From Betaproteobacteria bacterium HGW-Betaproteobacteria-9 (GTDB taxonomy: Bacteria; Pseudomonadota; Gammaproteobacteria; Burkholderiales; Burkholderiaceae_C): DNA of 64,000 nt. The stretch covers positions 39,113 through 103,112 of the forward strand of contig PHCC01000007.1 of NCBI GenBank assembly GCA_002842215.1, in the 5' to 3' direction. Made by a program: the position numbers and the translations under genes. Below are positions 36,314 to 44,756 of the stretch, piece by piece. Below the pieces are notes generated by a model that did not search any database, was not told the origin of the DNA, and saw only the letters and a program-made list of their open reading frames with translations. Within the stretch, counting starts at the first letter, position 1; every line of letters starts with the position of its first letter.

Positions 36314-38494
36314 TTGAAAACCGACATCTCCCGCGCCGCCGACTTCTTCAACGAAGAAGACTCCAACCACACGGCCAACCCCCAGTTCGACCAGGTGCTT
36401 GACACCCGCCTCAGCCGCCGCGGCCTGCTGCGCGGCGCGGCCGGTGCCGCTGGTGCCGGCGTGCTGGGCGCATCGGCCCTGAGCGGCTGCGCCACCGCAG
36501 GCGGTGCATCGGGCACCACCGGCCCCGCACTCACCAGCCTGGGCTTCAAGCCCGTGGCCAAGAGCCTGGCCGACAAGGTGGTCGTGCCCGAGGGCTACAC
36601 CGCCCAGATCCTCTACGCGCTGGGCGACCCGCTGGCCGCTGGCGTGCCGGCCTTCAAGAACGATGGCACCGACACCACTTTCGAACAGCGCGCGGGCGAT
36701 CACCACGACGGCATGGAGTGGTTCGGTCTGGACGCTTCGGGCAAGCCTTCCAACAGCTTCAACAGCCGCGGCCTGCTGGCCATGAACCACGAGGCCACCA
36801 CCGACGAAAAGCTCTCGTCCTTCTTCATCCACGCCAACGGCGGCACCGCCACCCTGCCCCGCCCGGCGGCCGAGGTGGACAAGGAACTCGCGATCCACGG
36901 CCTGTCCGTCGTCGAGGTGATGTCCAACGGCAAGCAGTGGACCGCCCAGCCAGGCTCCGCCTTCAACCGCCGCGTCACCGCCATGACGCAAGCCGTCCTC
37001 CACGGCCCGGCGCGCGGCAGCGAGCACCTGGTGACGAAGTTCAGCACCGACGCGACCCTCTGCCGCGGCACACTCAACAACTGCGGCACCGGCAAGACGC
37101 CCTGGGGCAGCTTCGTGAGCGGTGAAGAAAACTGGTACGGCTACTTCTTCCGCGACGCGCAGGACGACGACCGCCGCAAGAAAGACAAGCAGGTCCAGGC
37201 GCTCAAGCGCTACGGTCGCAAGGCCGGCGAAGCCAGCCGCCACGGCTGGGAAAGCGCCGGTGCGCAAGACCAGTACGTGCGCTGGAACAACGGCGCCCTG
37301 GCCGCCAGCGCCAAGGGCGACTACCGCAACGAGATGAACACGTTCGGCTACGTGGTGGAGATGGACCCCTACGACAAGAGCCAACCGGTCCGCAAGCGCA
37401 CCGGCCTGGGCCGCTTCGCCCACGAGAGCGTGGCCTTCGCCAAGCCGGTGGCCGGTCAGCCCATCGTCTGCTACATGGGTGACGACGCGCGCGGTGAGTA
37501 CATCTACAAGTTCGTCTCCGACGCCCAATGGGACCCGAAGGACGCCAGCCCGGCCAACCGCCTGGCCGCCGGTGACAAGTACCTCGACAAGGGCACGCTG
37601 TTTGCGGCCCGCTTCAAGGGCGACGGCAGCGGCGAGTGGATGGAACTGTCGATGAACAACCCGGTGATCGCCGGCAGCTCGTACTTTGAATTCAAATCCA
37701 ACGCCGACGTGGCCATCTTCACCCGCCTGGCGGCCGACGCGGTGGGCGCCACCAAGATGGACCGCCCGGAATGGAACGGTGTGCACCCCCGCACCGGCGA
37801 GGTCTACTTCACCCTGACCAACAACAGCAACCGCAATGCCGCCACGGCCGATGCGGTCAACCCGCGCGTCTACACCGACATGAAGGGCAGCAAGGAGCAG
37901 AAGGGCAACGTCAACGGCCACATCGTGCGCCTGGCCGACGCCTCGCCCGCAGGCTCGTCGTTCAAGTGGGACATCTACGTGTTTGGCGCTGAAGCCGGTG
38001 CAGACAAGTCCGCTGTGAACCTGTCGAACCTCACCGACGACAACGACATGTCGGCACCCGACGGCCTGGTGTTCAGCCCGGCCACCGGCGTGTGCTGGAT
38101 CCAGACCGACGACGGAGCCTTCACCGACCAGACCAACTGCATGATGCTGGCCGCCATCCCCGGCAAGGTCGGCGATGGTGGCGCACGCACCGTGCAGCAC
38201 GGCGACAAGCAGGTCACCACCTACGTGGGCAAGACCCCGACGCCCGCCACACTGGCGCGCTTCCTGGTCGGCCCCAAGGGTTGCGAGATCACGGGCTGGT
38301 GCGAGACGCCGGACGGCCGCGCGGTGTTCATCAACATCCAGCACCCCGGTGAAAGCACGGCCATGGCCGATGTGAACGACCCGGCCAAGTACCAGAGCCA
38401 GTGGCCCGCCAACGCCGGTTACGGCGCCGGCAAACGCCCGCGCTCCGCGACCATCGTGATCACCAAGAACGACGGCGGCGTGATCGGCTCCTGA
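36314..38494 (+). CDS. phoX: PhoX family alkaline phosphatase (DUF839)
   Basis: A 726-aa secreted phosphatase of the PhoX type, a Ca/Fe enzyme that releases phosphate from organic phosphomonoesters. Residues 38-65 are a Tat signal (LSRRGLLRGAAGAAGAG) ending in a lipobox-like SALSGC. The mature part carries the DUF839 features: VPEGYTAQILYALGDP, the DHHDGMEWFGL region, FVSGEENWYGYF, GRFAHESVAF and DNDMSAPDGLVF, which hold acidic metal ligands. The start is TTG 36314, supported by GAGG 8 nt upstream; an in-frame TTG at 36290 lacks a ribosome site. A terminator follows. Confidence 0.92.
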   Translation: MKTDISRAADFFNEEDSNHTANPQFDQVLDTRLSRRGLLRGAAGAAGAGVLGASALSGCATAGGASGTTGPALTSLGFKPVAKSLADKVVVPEGYTAQILYALGDPLAAGVPAFKNDGTDTTFEQRAGDHHDGMEWFGLDASGKPSNSFNSRGLLAMNHEATTDEKLSSFFIHANGGTATLPRPAAEVDKELAIHGLSVVEVMSNGKQWTAQPGSAFNRRVTAMTQAVLHGPARGSEHLVTKFSTDATLCRGTLNNCGTGKTPWGSFVSGEENWYGYFFRDAQDDDRRKKDKQVQALKRYGRKAGEASRHGWESAGAQDQYVRWNNGALAASAKGDYRNEMNTFGYVVEMDPYDKSQPVRKRTGLGRFAHESVAFAKPVAGQPIVCYMGDDARGEYIYKFVSDAQWDPKDASPANRLAAGDKYLDKGTLFAARFKGDGSGEWMELSMNNPVIAGSSYFEFKSNADVAIFTRLAADAVGATKMDRPEWNGVHPRTGEVYFTLTNNSNRNAATADAVNPRVYTDMKGSKEQKGNVNGHIVRLADASPAGSSFKWDIYVFGAEAGADKSAVNLSNLTDDNDMSAPDGLVFSPATGVCWIQTDDGAFTDQTNCMMLAAIPGKVGDGGARTVQHGDKQVTTYVGKTPTPATLARFLVGPKGCEITGWCETPDGRAVFINIQHPGESTAMADVNDPAKYQSQWPANAGYGAGKRPRSATIVITKNDGGVIGS

Positions 38495-38513
38495 GCCCCG
38501 CCCGCTCCGTTTC

Positions 38514-38539
38514 AAAACCCGGCCCCGGCCGGGTTTTTT
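38514..38539 (+). terminator. Intrinsic terminator after phoX
   Basis: The stem ACCCGGCC/GGCCGGGT is preceded by As and followed by T6, 20 nt past the phoX stop. Confidence 0.88.
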
Positions 38540-38673
38540 CTTGTCCGCTGTGGGCCGACACCTGGTAACAACAGCAGCACCTCGTGACTGGCCTTACACA
38601 CGTTGCAGCTCTATGCTGAAACACATGATCTTGCTGTCGTCCATGCGTGTTGTGACATGAATAAGGAGCCATC

Positions 38674-38883
38674 ATGTTGAATGGGAACTACCGCATCGAA
38701 AGTGAATGCCCCATGGTGAGCGCCCTCCTGCACGAGGCCAGGGGAAAGAGCTGCATGCTTGACGATAGGGCGCTTGCGGTTGTGGTCGCTGCCAAGAGCC
38801 AGACGGTCCCACCGGGTCAGGAAATTCGGGTCGTCCACGTACCAACAGGCGAAATCTTGTTCCGCAAATCTGAAGGCGAATGA
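38674..38883 (+). CDS. Small hypothetical protein, 69 aa
   Basis: A 69-aa soluble frame with a near-ideal ribosome site (AAGGAG, 6 nt before the ATG), which is why it is accepted. The C-terminal half (VPPGQEIRVVHVPTGEILFR) looks like a small beta structure. No family is recognised. It is AT-richer than its neighbours and converges on the GT4 gene with 13 nt between stops. It may be an accessory gene. Confidence 0.55.
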   Translation: MLNGNYRIESECPMVSALLHEARGKSCMLDDRALAVVVAAKSQTVPPGQEIRVVHVPTGEILFRKSEGE

Positions 38884-38896
38884 ACGGGCGCGTAGT

Positions 38897-40132
38897 TCAA
38901 TGCGCGGGCACCGGCGGCCCGGCCGATACCGCGCGCCCGACATGGCGGGCCATGACACCCGTGAACACCGCCTCGACCTGCGCCGCAATCTGCTGCCAGT
39001 CGAGTTGCGCCACCTGCTGCCGCGCGCGGGTGCTGGCCTGGGTGATGTGCAGGGGATTGGCCGCCAGTTCGCGGGCCAGCGCGACGTAGGCCAAGGCATC
39101 ACCGGCCGGTGCCATCCAGCCAGTGACACCCGGTTCCAGCCATTCGGCGGCGGCGGCCGTGTCGAAGGCCAGCACCGGCAACCCGCTTGAGAGCGCTTCC
39201 AGCGTGACGTTGCCAAAGGTCTCGGTCAGGCTGGGGAACAGGCACAGATCGGCCGACGCGTAACACGCCGCCAGCGCGTCCTGCCGCATCTGCCCCACGA
39301 ACACCGCCGACGGGCAGCGCTGCTGCAGGCCTTCGCGCTGCGGCCCGTCGCCCACGAACACGAGCCGCACATCGCGGTGCACCAAGGCCACCGCCTCGAA
39401 AGCGCGGATTCCGATCTCCAGATTCTTCTCAGCCGCCAGCCGGCCCACCACCAGCAGCACCAGGCTGGCTTCGTCGGCGCCCCATTGCGCGCGCAGTTCG
39501 CCGCTGCGGCGCTCGGGCCGGAACAGCTGCGTGTCCACGCCGCGCGCGACCACGCGGATGTTCTCAAAGCCGCTGGAGATCAGCTCGGCGCACAGCGCGC
39601 GCGTGGGCACCATGGTGCACTGCGTGAGGTTGTGGAACTTGCGCAGGTAGGCCACGATGGGTTTCTTCAGCCAGCCCAGGCCGTAGTGCTGGCTGTAGCT
39701 GTGGAAGTTGGTGCGGAAGTCGGAGGTCACGGGCAGGCGCAGGTGGCGCGCAGCCTGCAGCGCCGACCAGCCCAGCGGGCCCTCGGTGGCGATGTGCACG
39801 AGGTCGGGCCGCTGCAGCGCCCAGGCCGCGATCAGGGCTTTCTTGCCCGGCAGACCCAGCTTGAGCTGCGGGTAGCGCGGGATCGGCATGCCGCGCATCA
39901 ACACTTCTTCGAACCCGGCATCGTGTGCGCCCTGATCGGCCCGGGTCTGGCGAGGTCGCACGAGTTGCACCTGGTGGTTGCGTTCACACAGGCCCTGCAC
40001 CAACCGCGCCAGCGTGAGCGCCACGCCGTTGACTTCGGGTGGCCAGGTCTCGGTGACCACGGCCAGCCGCAGCGAGGGCCGGGCGGCCGGGAATTCCTGC
40101 ACGAGGATGTTCTGTGAGGCGAGATGGTTCAT
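38897..40132 (-). CDS. GT4 glycosyltransferase
   Basis: A 411-aa GT-B enzyme. N-terminal acceptor domain: VVTETWPPEVNGVALTLARL, then EGPLGWSALQAAR and VTSDFRTNFHSYSQHYG. C-terminal nucleotide-sugar domain: VVGRLAAEKNLEIGI and FPSLTETFGNVTLEALSSG, the E-x7-E motif. The pattern resembles the MgtA/SqdX-like branch, whose members often glycosylate diacylglycerol, so a membrane glycolipid product is plausible but unproven. The start is ATG 40132; ATG 40165 in the same frame is possible. Its upstream region carries three (C/T)TGTCA(T/C) half-sites. Confidence 0.85.
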   Translation of the reverse strand: MNHLASQNILVQEFPAARPSLRLAVVTETWPPEVNGVALTLARLVQGLCERNHQVQLVRPRQTRADQGAHDAGFEEVLMRGMPIPRYPQLKLGLPGKKALIAAWALQRPDLVHIATEGPLGWSALQAARHLRLPVTSDFRTNFHSYSQHYGLGWLKKPIVAYLRKFHNLTQCTMVPTRALCAELISSGFENIRVVARGVDTQLFRPERRSGELRAQWGADEASLVLLVVGRLAAEKNLEIGIRAFEAVALVHRDVRLVFVGDGPQREGLQQRCPSAVFVGQMRQDALAACYASADLCLFPSLTETFGNVTLEALSSGLPVLAFDTAAAAEWLEPGVTGWMAPAGDALAYVALARELAANPLHITQASTRARQQVAQLDWQQIAAQVEAVFTGVMARHVGRAVSAGPPVPAH

Positions 40133-40165
40133 GCCGCCATCTTCTGCAGCTTGCACAACAGGCAT

Positions 40166-40215
40166 GTGACAAAGCGGCCCGCGCCGATGACAGCCCTGTG
40201 GCCCTGCAATGACAA
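40166..40215 (-). promoter_or_regulatory. Array of PhoB-like half-sites before the GT4 gene
   Basis: On the minus strand TTGTCAC, CTGTCAT and TTGTCAT start 21-22 bp apart (40166-40172, 40187-40193, 40209-40215), on the same helix face. PhoB sites use 11-bp periods, so every second half-site would match and the intermediates do not. The array also overlaps an imperfect palindrome at 40210-40228. It could be a degenerate Pho box or another operator. Confidence 0.3.
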
Positions 40216-40296
40216 AGGGCCCTTGTCACCGGCCTTTCATCGAGCCTGCGGATCATGGCGCCACCCGTGCCCATTCCCCCCCCCCAGGAGACCCGC

Positions 40297-40905
40297 GTGA
40301 CGACTTTCCGCCAAGCCCTCGACATCCAGCGCCAGGACGACCACCGCTACTACCACCACCACCGCATCAACCAGGCGCTGCACTTCATCAGCGCGATCAG
40401 CTTTCTGGTGGCCTACGCGTGGTTGCTGATCGACCCGGTGGTCTCGGCGCTGATCGCCTGGCTGGTGGCCATGGCCACGCGCCAGGCGGGTCATTTTTTC
40501 TTTGAACCGAAGGGCTACGACCACATCAACGATGCCTCGCACGAACACAAGGAAGCCATCAAGGTGGGCTACAACCTGCAGCGCAAGATCGTGCTGATGG
40601 CCTTGTGGGCCGCCGCGCCGGTGGCGCTGCTGGCCTCGCCGGACCTGCTGGGCCGGATCGAACCGCACAGCGACTGGACCAGCTATGCGCGGGACGTTGG
40701 AGCGGCCTGGCTGGTGATCGGGGTCGGTGGCCTGCTGTTCCGCACCGTGCACCTGTTCTTCATCCGCGACGTGCAGACCGGTCTGGTGTGGATGACCAAG
40801 ATCCTGACCGATCCGTTCCACGACATCGCGCTGTACCACAAGGCCCCGCTGCACCTGCTGCGCGGCGAGCTGCTCGCCCCGGCCTACCACGGCCAGCGCG
40901 GCTGA
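40297..40905 (+). CDS. Conserved membrane protein, DUF962/Mpo1-like
   Basis: A 202-aa protein with about four membrane segments. The N-terminal motif YYHHHRINQALHFIS and the following GHFFFEPKGYDH recall the His-rich pattern of the DUF962/Mpo1 family, whose yeast member is a fatty-acid dioxygenase. The match is loose. The GTG at 40297 is chosen because AGGAG lies 6 nt upstream; a run of ten Cs (40276-40285) sits just before that ribosome site. It is divergent from the GT4 gene and convergent with the aminotransferase gene. Confidence 0.6.
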   Translation: MTTFRQALDIQRQDDHRYYHHHRINQALHFISAISFLVAYAWLLIDPVVSALIAWLVAMATRQAGHFFFEPKGYDHINDASHEHKEAIKVGYNLQRKIVLMALWAAAPVALLASPDLLGRIEPHSDWTSYARDVGAAWLVIGVGGLLFRTVHLFFIRDVQTGLVWMTKILTDPFHDIALYHKAPLHLLRGELLAPAYHGQRG

Positions 40906-40941
40906 TTCACCGCCGGCCACGCCCCGCCTGACTTGACCCGC

Positions 40942-42603
40942 TCAACCCACGCTCCGGCGCCCCAACAGCGTGGCGACCACTTCGCGCAGGATGCCGCGGC
41001 GGATGTCTTTGTTGCGCTGCCTGCCGCCTTGCACCCACCAGCCTTGCGCCCGCATGTCGCGGCCAGCGCGCACGAAGCGCTGCAGCACCTGCTCGAAGTC
41101 TTCGTCGCTGAAGTTCAGGCTGAAGATCAGGCGCCCGGTGCCCACCCAGCTCAGGGCCAGGCCGTGCCAGCGCAGGTGGTACTGCAGCAGCCAGTTGTAA
41201 CGCGAGGGCTCGGTGTAACCGATGGTCCAGACGCTGTGCAGGTTCGCCGCGCGCATGGGCAGGCCCTCGGCGGCCATGGTTTGATTGAAGCGCAGCGCGC
41301 GCGCATCCCAGCGCGCCTCCTGTCCCTCGTAGATGGCCAGCACCTCGGGCGAGTCCAGGCGGCGCAGAAAGGCGTTCATGCCGCCCATCACATACGGGTG
41401 GGCGTTGAAGGTGCCGCGCGCGAAACACAGGTCGGCCGGGCGCTCGGGGCGGTAGCGCTGCATCAGGTCGTGCCGCCCGCAGACCACGCCCACCGGGTAG
41501 CCGCCGGCCAGCGTCTTGCCGTAGGTGACCATGTCGGCCTTGACGCCGAAGTATTGCTGTGCCCCGCCCTTCGCCAGGCGGAAGCCGAGGAACACCTCGT
41601 CGAAGATCAGCACGATGCCGCGCTCGGTGCAGACCTCGCGCAACTGCCGCAACCACGCGGTGTAGGCGGCCTTGTCGTAGCCGGCCTGGCGGCTGCTGTC
41701 GACCAGCGCCGAGTCGGCCGGCGCGTTGCGGTTGGGGTGCAGGGCCTGCAAGGGGTTGACCAGCACGCAGGCGATGTCTCTGCGGGTGCGCAAGACCTGC
41801 AGGCTGCGCGCGCTCATGTCAGCCAGCGTGTGGGTTTCGCGTGGGGGCAGCGGATTGCCCGGCCCGGGCTGCACGTCTTCCCACCAGCCGTGGTACGCGC
41901 CGCAGAAGCGCACCAGATGTTGGCGACGCGTGTGGTAGCGCGCCAGGCGCACGGCCTGCATCACCGCCTCGGTGCCCGACATGTGGAACGAGACCTCGTC
42001 CAGCCCGGAGATGGCGCGCAGCCGCGCGATGTTGTCCGCCACGCAGGGGTGGTAGGCGCCGAGCACCGGCCCGAGACTTTGCGCCAGCGCCGCGCCTTCG
42101 GCCATGGTGGCCTTGTAGAAGTCGACGCCGAACACGTTGACGCCGTAGGAGCCCGTCAGGTCGATGAAGCGGTTGCCATCGAGGTCGGTCAGGCTCACGC
42201 CCTCGGCCGATTGCACGAAGGCGCCCACCTTCAGCCGCTCACTCACGATGGCGCTGAACTGGAAGGGCACGCGGTATTGGCCGGTGAACTGCAGGTCGGC
42301 CAGGCCCTCGCGCGCTTCGGCGGTGAGCGCCAGGGTCTGGGCGTAGCGCTGGGCGAACCCGGCACACAAGGTGTCGAACGCGGCGCGCCGTTGCTGCGCG
42401 ACCTCATCCGAGACACCGTCGCAGTTGAAAAACCGCGCCTCGTCGTAGGCGTAGCCGGGCAGCAGCCGCGCCAGCCGCTTCGCCAAACGCGAATGGCCGG
42501 CGAGCGAGCGGTGCTTCGCACGCGACAGGTCCAGGCGGCGTTTGAGCGCGGGCAGGCCCAGCGCAAGCGCGGCGACCGGGAGGGCGTATTCGAGGACGGG
42601 CAT
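40942..42603 (-). CDS. Membrane-anchored class III aminotransferase
   Basis: A 553-aa PLP enzyme of the glutamate-1-semialdehyde aminomutase/class III fold. Residues 5-20 (EYALPVAALALGLPAL) form a membrane anchor, and residues 25-115 are an extra N-terminal region absent from soluble relatives. The catalytic domain has the PLP-phosphate motif SGTEAVMQAVRLAR, an aspartate in LIFDEVFLGF and the Schiff-base Lys363 in TYGKTLAGGYPVG. It starts 60 bp from, and divergent to, the Psd-like gene. The substrate is unknown; anchoring and neighbours suggest a lipid or lipid-linked one. Confidence 0.85.
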   Translation of the reverse strand: MPVLEYALPVAALALGLPALKRRLDLSRAKHRSLAGHSRLAKRLARLLPGYAYDEARFFNCDGVSDEVAQQRRAAFDTLCAGFAQRYAQTLALTAEAREGLADLQFTGQYRVPFQFSAIVSERLKVGAFVQSAEGVSLTDLDGNRFIDLTGSYGVNVFGVDFYKATMAEGAALAQSLGPVLGAYHPCVADNIARLRAISGLDEVSFHMSGTEAVMQAVRLARYHTRRQHLVRFCGAYHGWWEDVQPGPGNPLPPRETHTLADMSARSLQVLRTRRDIACVLVNPLQALHPNRNAPADSALVDSSRQAGYDKAAYTAWLRQLREVCTERGIVLIFDEVFLGFRLAKGGAQQYFGVKADMVTYGKTLAGGYPVGVVCGRHDLMQRYRPERPADLCFARGTFNAHPYVMGGMNAFLRRLDSPEVLAIYEGQEARWDARALRFNQTMAAEGLPMRAANLHSVWTIGYTEPSRYNWLLQYHLRWHGLALSWVGTGRLIFSLNFSDEDFEQVLQRFVRAGRDMRAQGWWVQGGRQRNKDIRRGILREVVATLLGRRSVG

Positions 42604-42663
42604 AAGCGATGACTTTCCAATGACTGCGATCCCGCGTTTCTATTTCACCCCCATGACACCCGT

Positions 42664-43575
42664 ATGAACCTGCGAGCCGCCGCTCAGCGCCTGGCGCTGA
42701 ACGAAGACCTGAACTTCCTGCTGACCAACCGCGTGCCGCGCATCGCGCTCACGCGCTTCATGGGCTGGTGGAGCCGCCTCCGCCAACCCTGGGTGCGCGA
42801 CGCGTCGATGGCGGTCTGGAAGACCTTTTCCGACCTCGACCTGAGCGAAGCGCGCAAGACCACGTTCGACAGCCTGCACGACTGCTTCACCCGCGAACTC
42901 AAGCCCGACCTGCGCCCGATCGATGGCCGACCCGGCGTGCTGACCAGCCCGAGCGACGGCATCGTCGGTGCCTGCGGCCGCATCGAGGATTTGCAATACG
43001 GCACGGACGCCCAGCTGTTCCAGGCCAAAGGCTTCCCCTACCGGCTGCTCGACCTGCTGGGCGACGACGCGCCGGGGCGCGCTCTCGCGCGGCAGTTGCA
43101 GGGCGGCAGCTACGTCACCCTGCGCCTGACCTCCGCGATGTACCACCGCTTTCACGCGCCCTGCGACGCCACGCTGGAACACGTCACCTACATCAGCGGC
43201 GACACCTGGAACGTCAACCCGATCGCGCTCCAGCGCGTCGAGCGCCTGTTCTGCCGCAACGAACGCGCGGTGCTGCGGTTGCGCCGGCCCGACGGCGGCC
43301 TGCTGGTGCTGGTGCCGGTGGCCGCCATCCTGGTGGCCAGCATGCGCCTGCGCGCGCTCGACGTGCCGCTGAACCTGCGCTACCGCGGGCCCAACCAGTT
43401 GCCTTGCTCCGCTCGCTACCAGCAGGGCGAGGAACTCGGCTGGTTCGAACACGGCTCCACCATTTTGGTGCTGGCGCCGCCCGGGCTGGTGCTGGACCCT
43501 TCGCTGCGCAACGGCCACCGCATCCGCATGGGCGAGGCCCTGCTGCAAACCACCTCTCACACCCACGCACCATGA
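42664..43575 (+). CDS. Phosphatidylserine decarboxylase homologue
   Basis: A 303-aa pyruvoyl-type decarboxylase. The key features of Psd are present: LTSPSDGIVGACG (Asp of the charge relay), MYHRFHAPCDA (His motif) and the self-cleavage sequence FEHGSTILV with Ser265, where the common LGST is HGST. The family normally converts phosphatidylserine to phosphatidylethanolamine. A canonical psd is expected elsewhere in such a genome, so this is probably a specialised paralogue. Its stop overlaps the GT28 start by 4 nt, showing co-translation with a glycosyltransferase. Confidence 0.85.
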   Translation: MNLRAAAQRLALNEDLNFLLTNRVPRIALTRFMGWWSRLRQPWVRDASMAVWKTFSDLDLSEARKTTFDSLHDCFTRELKPDLRPIDGRPGVLTSPSDGIVGACGRIEDLQYGTDAQLFQAKGFPYRLLDLLGDDAPGRALARQLQGGSYVTLRLTSAMYHRFHAPCDATLEHVTYISGDTWNVNPIALQRVERLFCRNERAVLRLRRPDGGLLVLVPVAAILVASMRLRALDVPLNLRYRGPNQLPCSARYQQGEELGWFEHGSTILVLAPPGLVLDPSLRNGHRIRMGEALLQTTSHTHAP

Positions 43576-44756
43576 CCACCGTCGACCTGATCTATTTCAA
43601 CGCCGGCGGCGGCCACCGCGCCTCCGCGCTCGCCCTGCAAGCCGTGCTGCGCGAACAGGGCCGCCCCTGGGACGTGCGCCTGGTCAACCTGTTCGAGGTG
43701 CTCGACCCCTCGGGCCGCTTCAAGCGCCTCACCGGCAAGGCGCCCGAGGACTGGTACAACCAGCGCCTCGCGCGCGGCTGGACCCTGGGCATGGCGCACG
43801 AACTCAAGGTGCTTCAAGGCCTGATCCGGCTAGCCCACCCGACCCTGGTGCGCAAGCTGCGGCGCCACTGGCAACGCACGCGCCCCGACCTCGTGGTCTC
43901 GCTGATCCCGAACTTCAACCGCGCGTTGTACGAGAGCCTGGCCGCTGCCCTGCCCGGCGTGCCCTACGCCACCGTGCTGACCGACCTCGCCGACCTGCCG
44001 CCACATTTCTGGATCGAGCGCGATCAGTCGCAGCATTTTGTCTGCGGCACACCGCGCGCGGTGCAGCAGGCCCACGCGCTGGGCCACAGCGAAGACCGCG
44101 TGCACGCCACCTCGGGCATGATCCTGCGTCCCGAGTTCTACCGGCCCGCCACCCTCGACCGGGCCGACGAACAGCGCCGCCTCGGGCTCAATCCGCAGCG
44201 CCCGACCGGGCTGGTGCTGTTCGGTGGCCACGGCTCCAAGGCCATGCTGGGCATTGCCGAGCGGCTGGGCGACACCCAGCTGATCCTGGTCTGCGGCCAC
44301 AACCAGGCCCTGGCCGAGCGCCTGCGCGCCCAGCCTTCGACCGCACGACACGTCGTGGTCGGGTTCAGCAGCGACATCCCCGCCTGGATGCGGCTGGCGG
44401 ACTTTTTCATCGGCAAACCCGGCCCCGGCAGCGTGAGCGAGGCGGTGCAACTGGGCCTGCCGGTGATCGTGGTGAACAACGCCTGGACCATGCCGCAGGA
44501 GCGCTACAACGCCGACTGGGTCCGTGAGCAGCGGCTCGGCGTCGTGATCGGCAGCTTCCGCGGTGTGGACAGCGCGGTGGCGCAGTTGCTGGATGGGCTG
44601 GACGCGTACCGCGCCCGTGTGGACCGCATTCAGAACCGGGCACTGTTCGAGATCCCCGACATCCTCGCCCGGGTCCTGGCGGAAAGCGGTGAGAAAACCG
44701 CGGATGGGGCGGTCACCCGCCCCGCCGATCAGCGCAGGCCGGCGCAGTTCGCGTAG
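43572..44756 (+). CDS. GT28 glycosyltransferase, MGDG-synthase-like
   Basis: A 394-aa GT-B enzyme. The opening [20 protein letters not shown] matches the diacylglycerol-glycosyltransferase N-terminal domain of MGDG synthases, and the C-terminal half has [25 protein letters not shown] and [20 protein letters not shown], the UDP-sugar site of GT28/MurG-like enzymes. It likely moves a sugar onto a lipid at the inner-membrane face. It begins in the Psd-like stop codon (ATGA) and its last 28 nt overlap the converging GDPD gene. Confidence 0.85.
   Translation: MTTVDLIYFNAGGGHRASALALQAVLREQGRPWDVRLVNLFEVLDPSGRFKRLTGKAPEDWYNQRLARGWTLGMAHELKVLQGLIRLAHPTLVRKLRRHWQRTRPDLVVSLIPNFNRALYESLAAALPGVPYATVLTDLADLPPHFWIERDQSQHFVCGTPRAVQQAHALGHSEDRVHATSGMILRPEFYRPATLDRADEQRRLGLNPQRPTGLVLFGGHGSKAMLGIAERLGDTQLILVCGHNQALAERLRAQPSTARHVVVGFSSDIPAWMRLADFFIGKPGPGSVSEAVQLGLPVIVVNNAWTMPQERYNADWVREQRLGVVIGSFRGVDSAVAQLLDGLDAYRARVDRIQNRALFEIPDILARVLAESGEKTADGAVTRPADQRRPAQFA

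Noticed and set aside
36194..38515. Very long open frame (773 codons) antisense to phoX.
   Set aside because: It mirrors a gene with all PhoX features; high GC at third positions of the real gene removes stops from the opposite strand. The translation is a low-complexity His/Val/Ala-rich string without domains.
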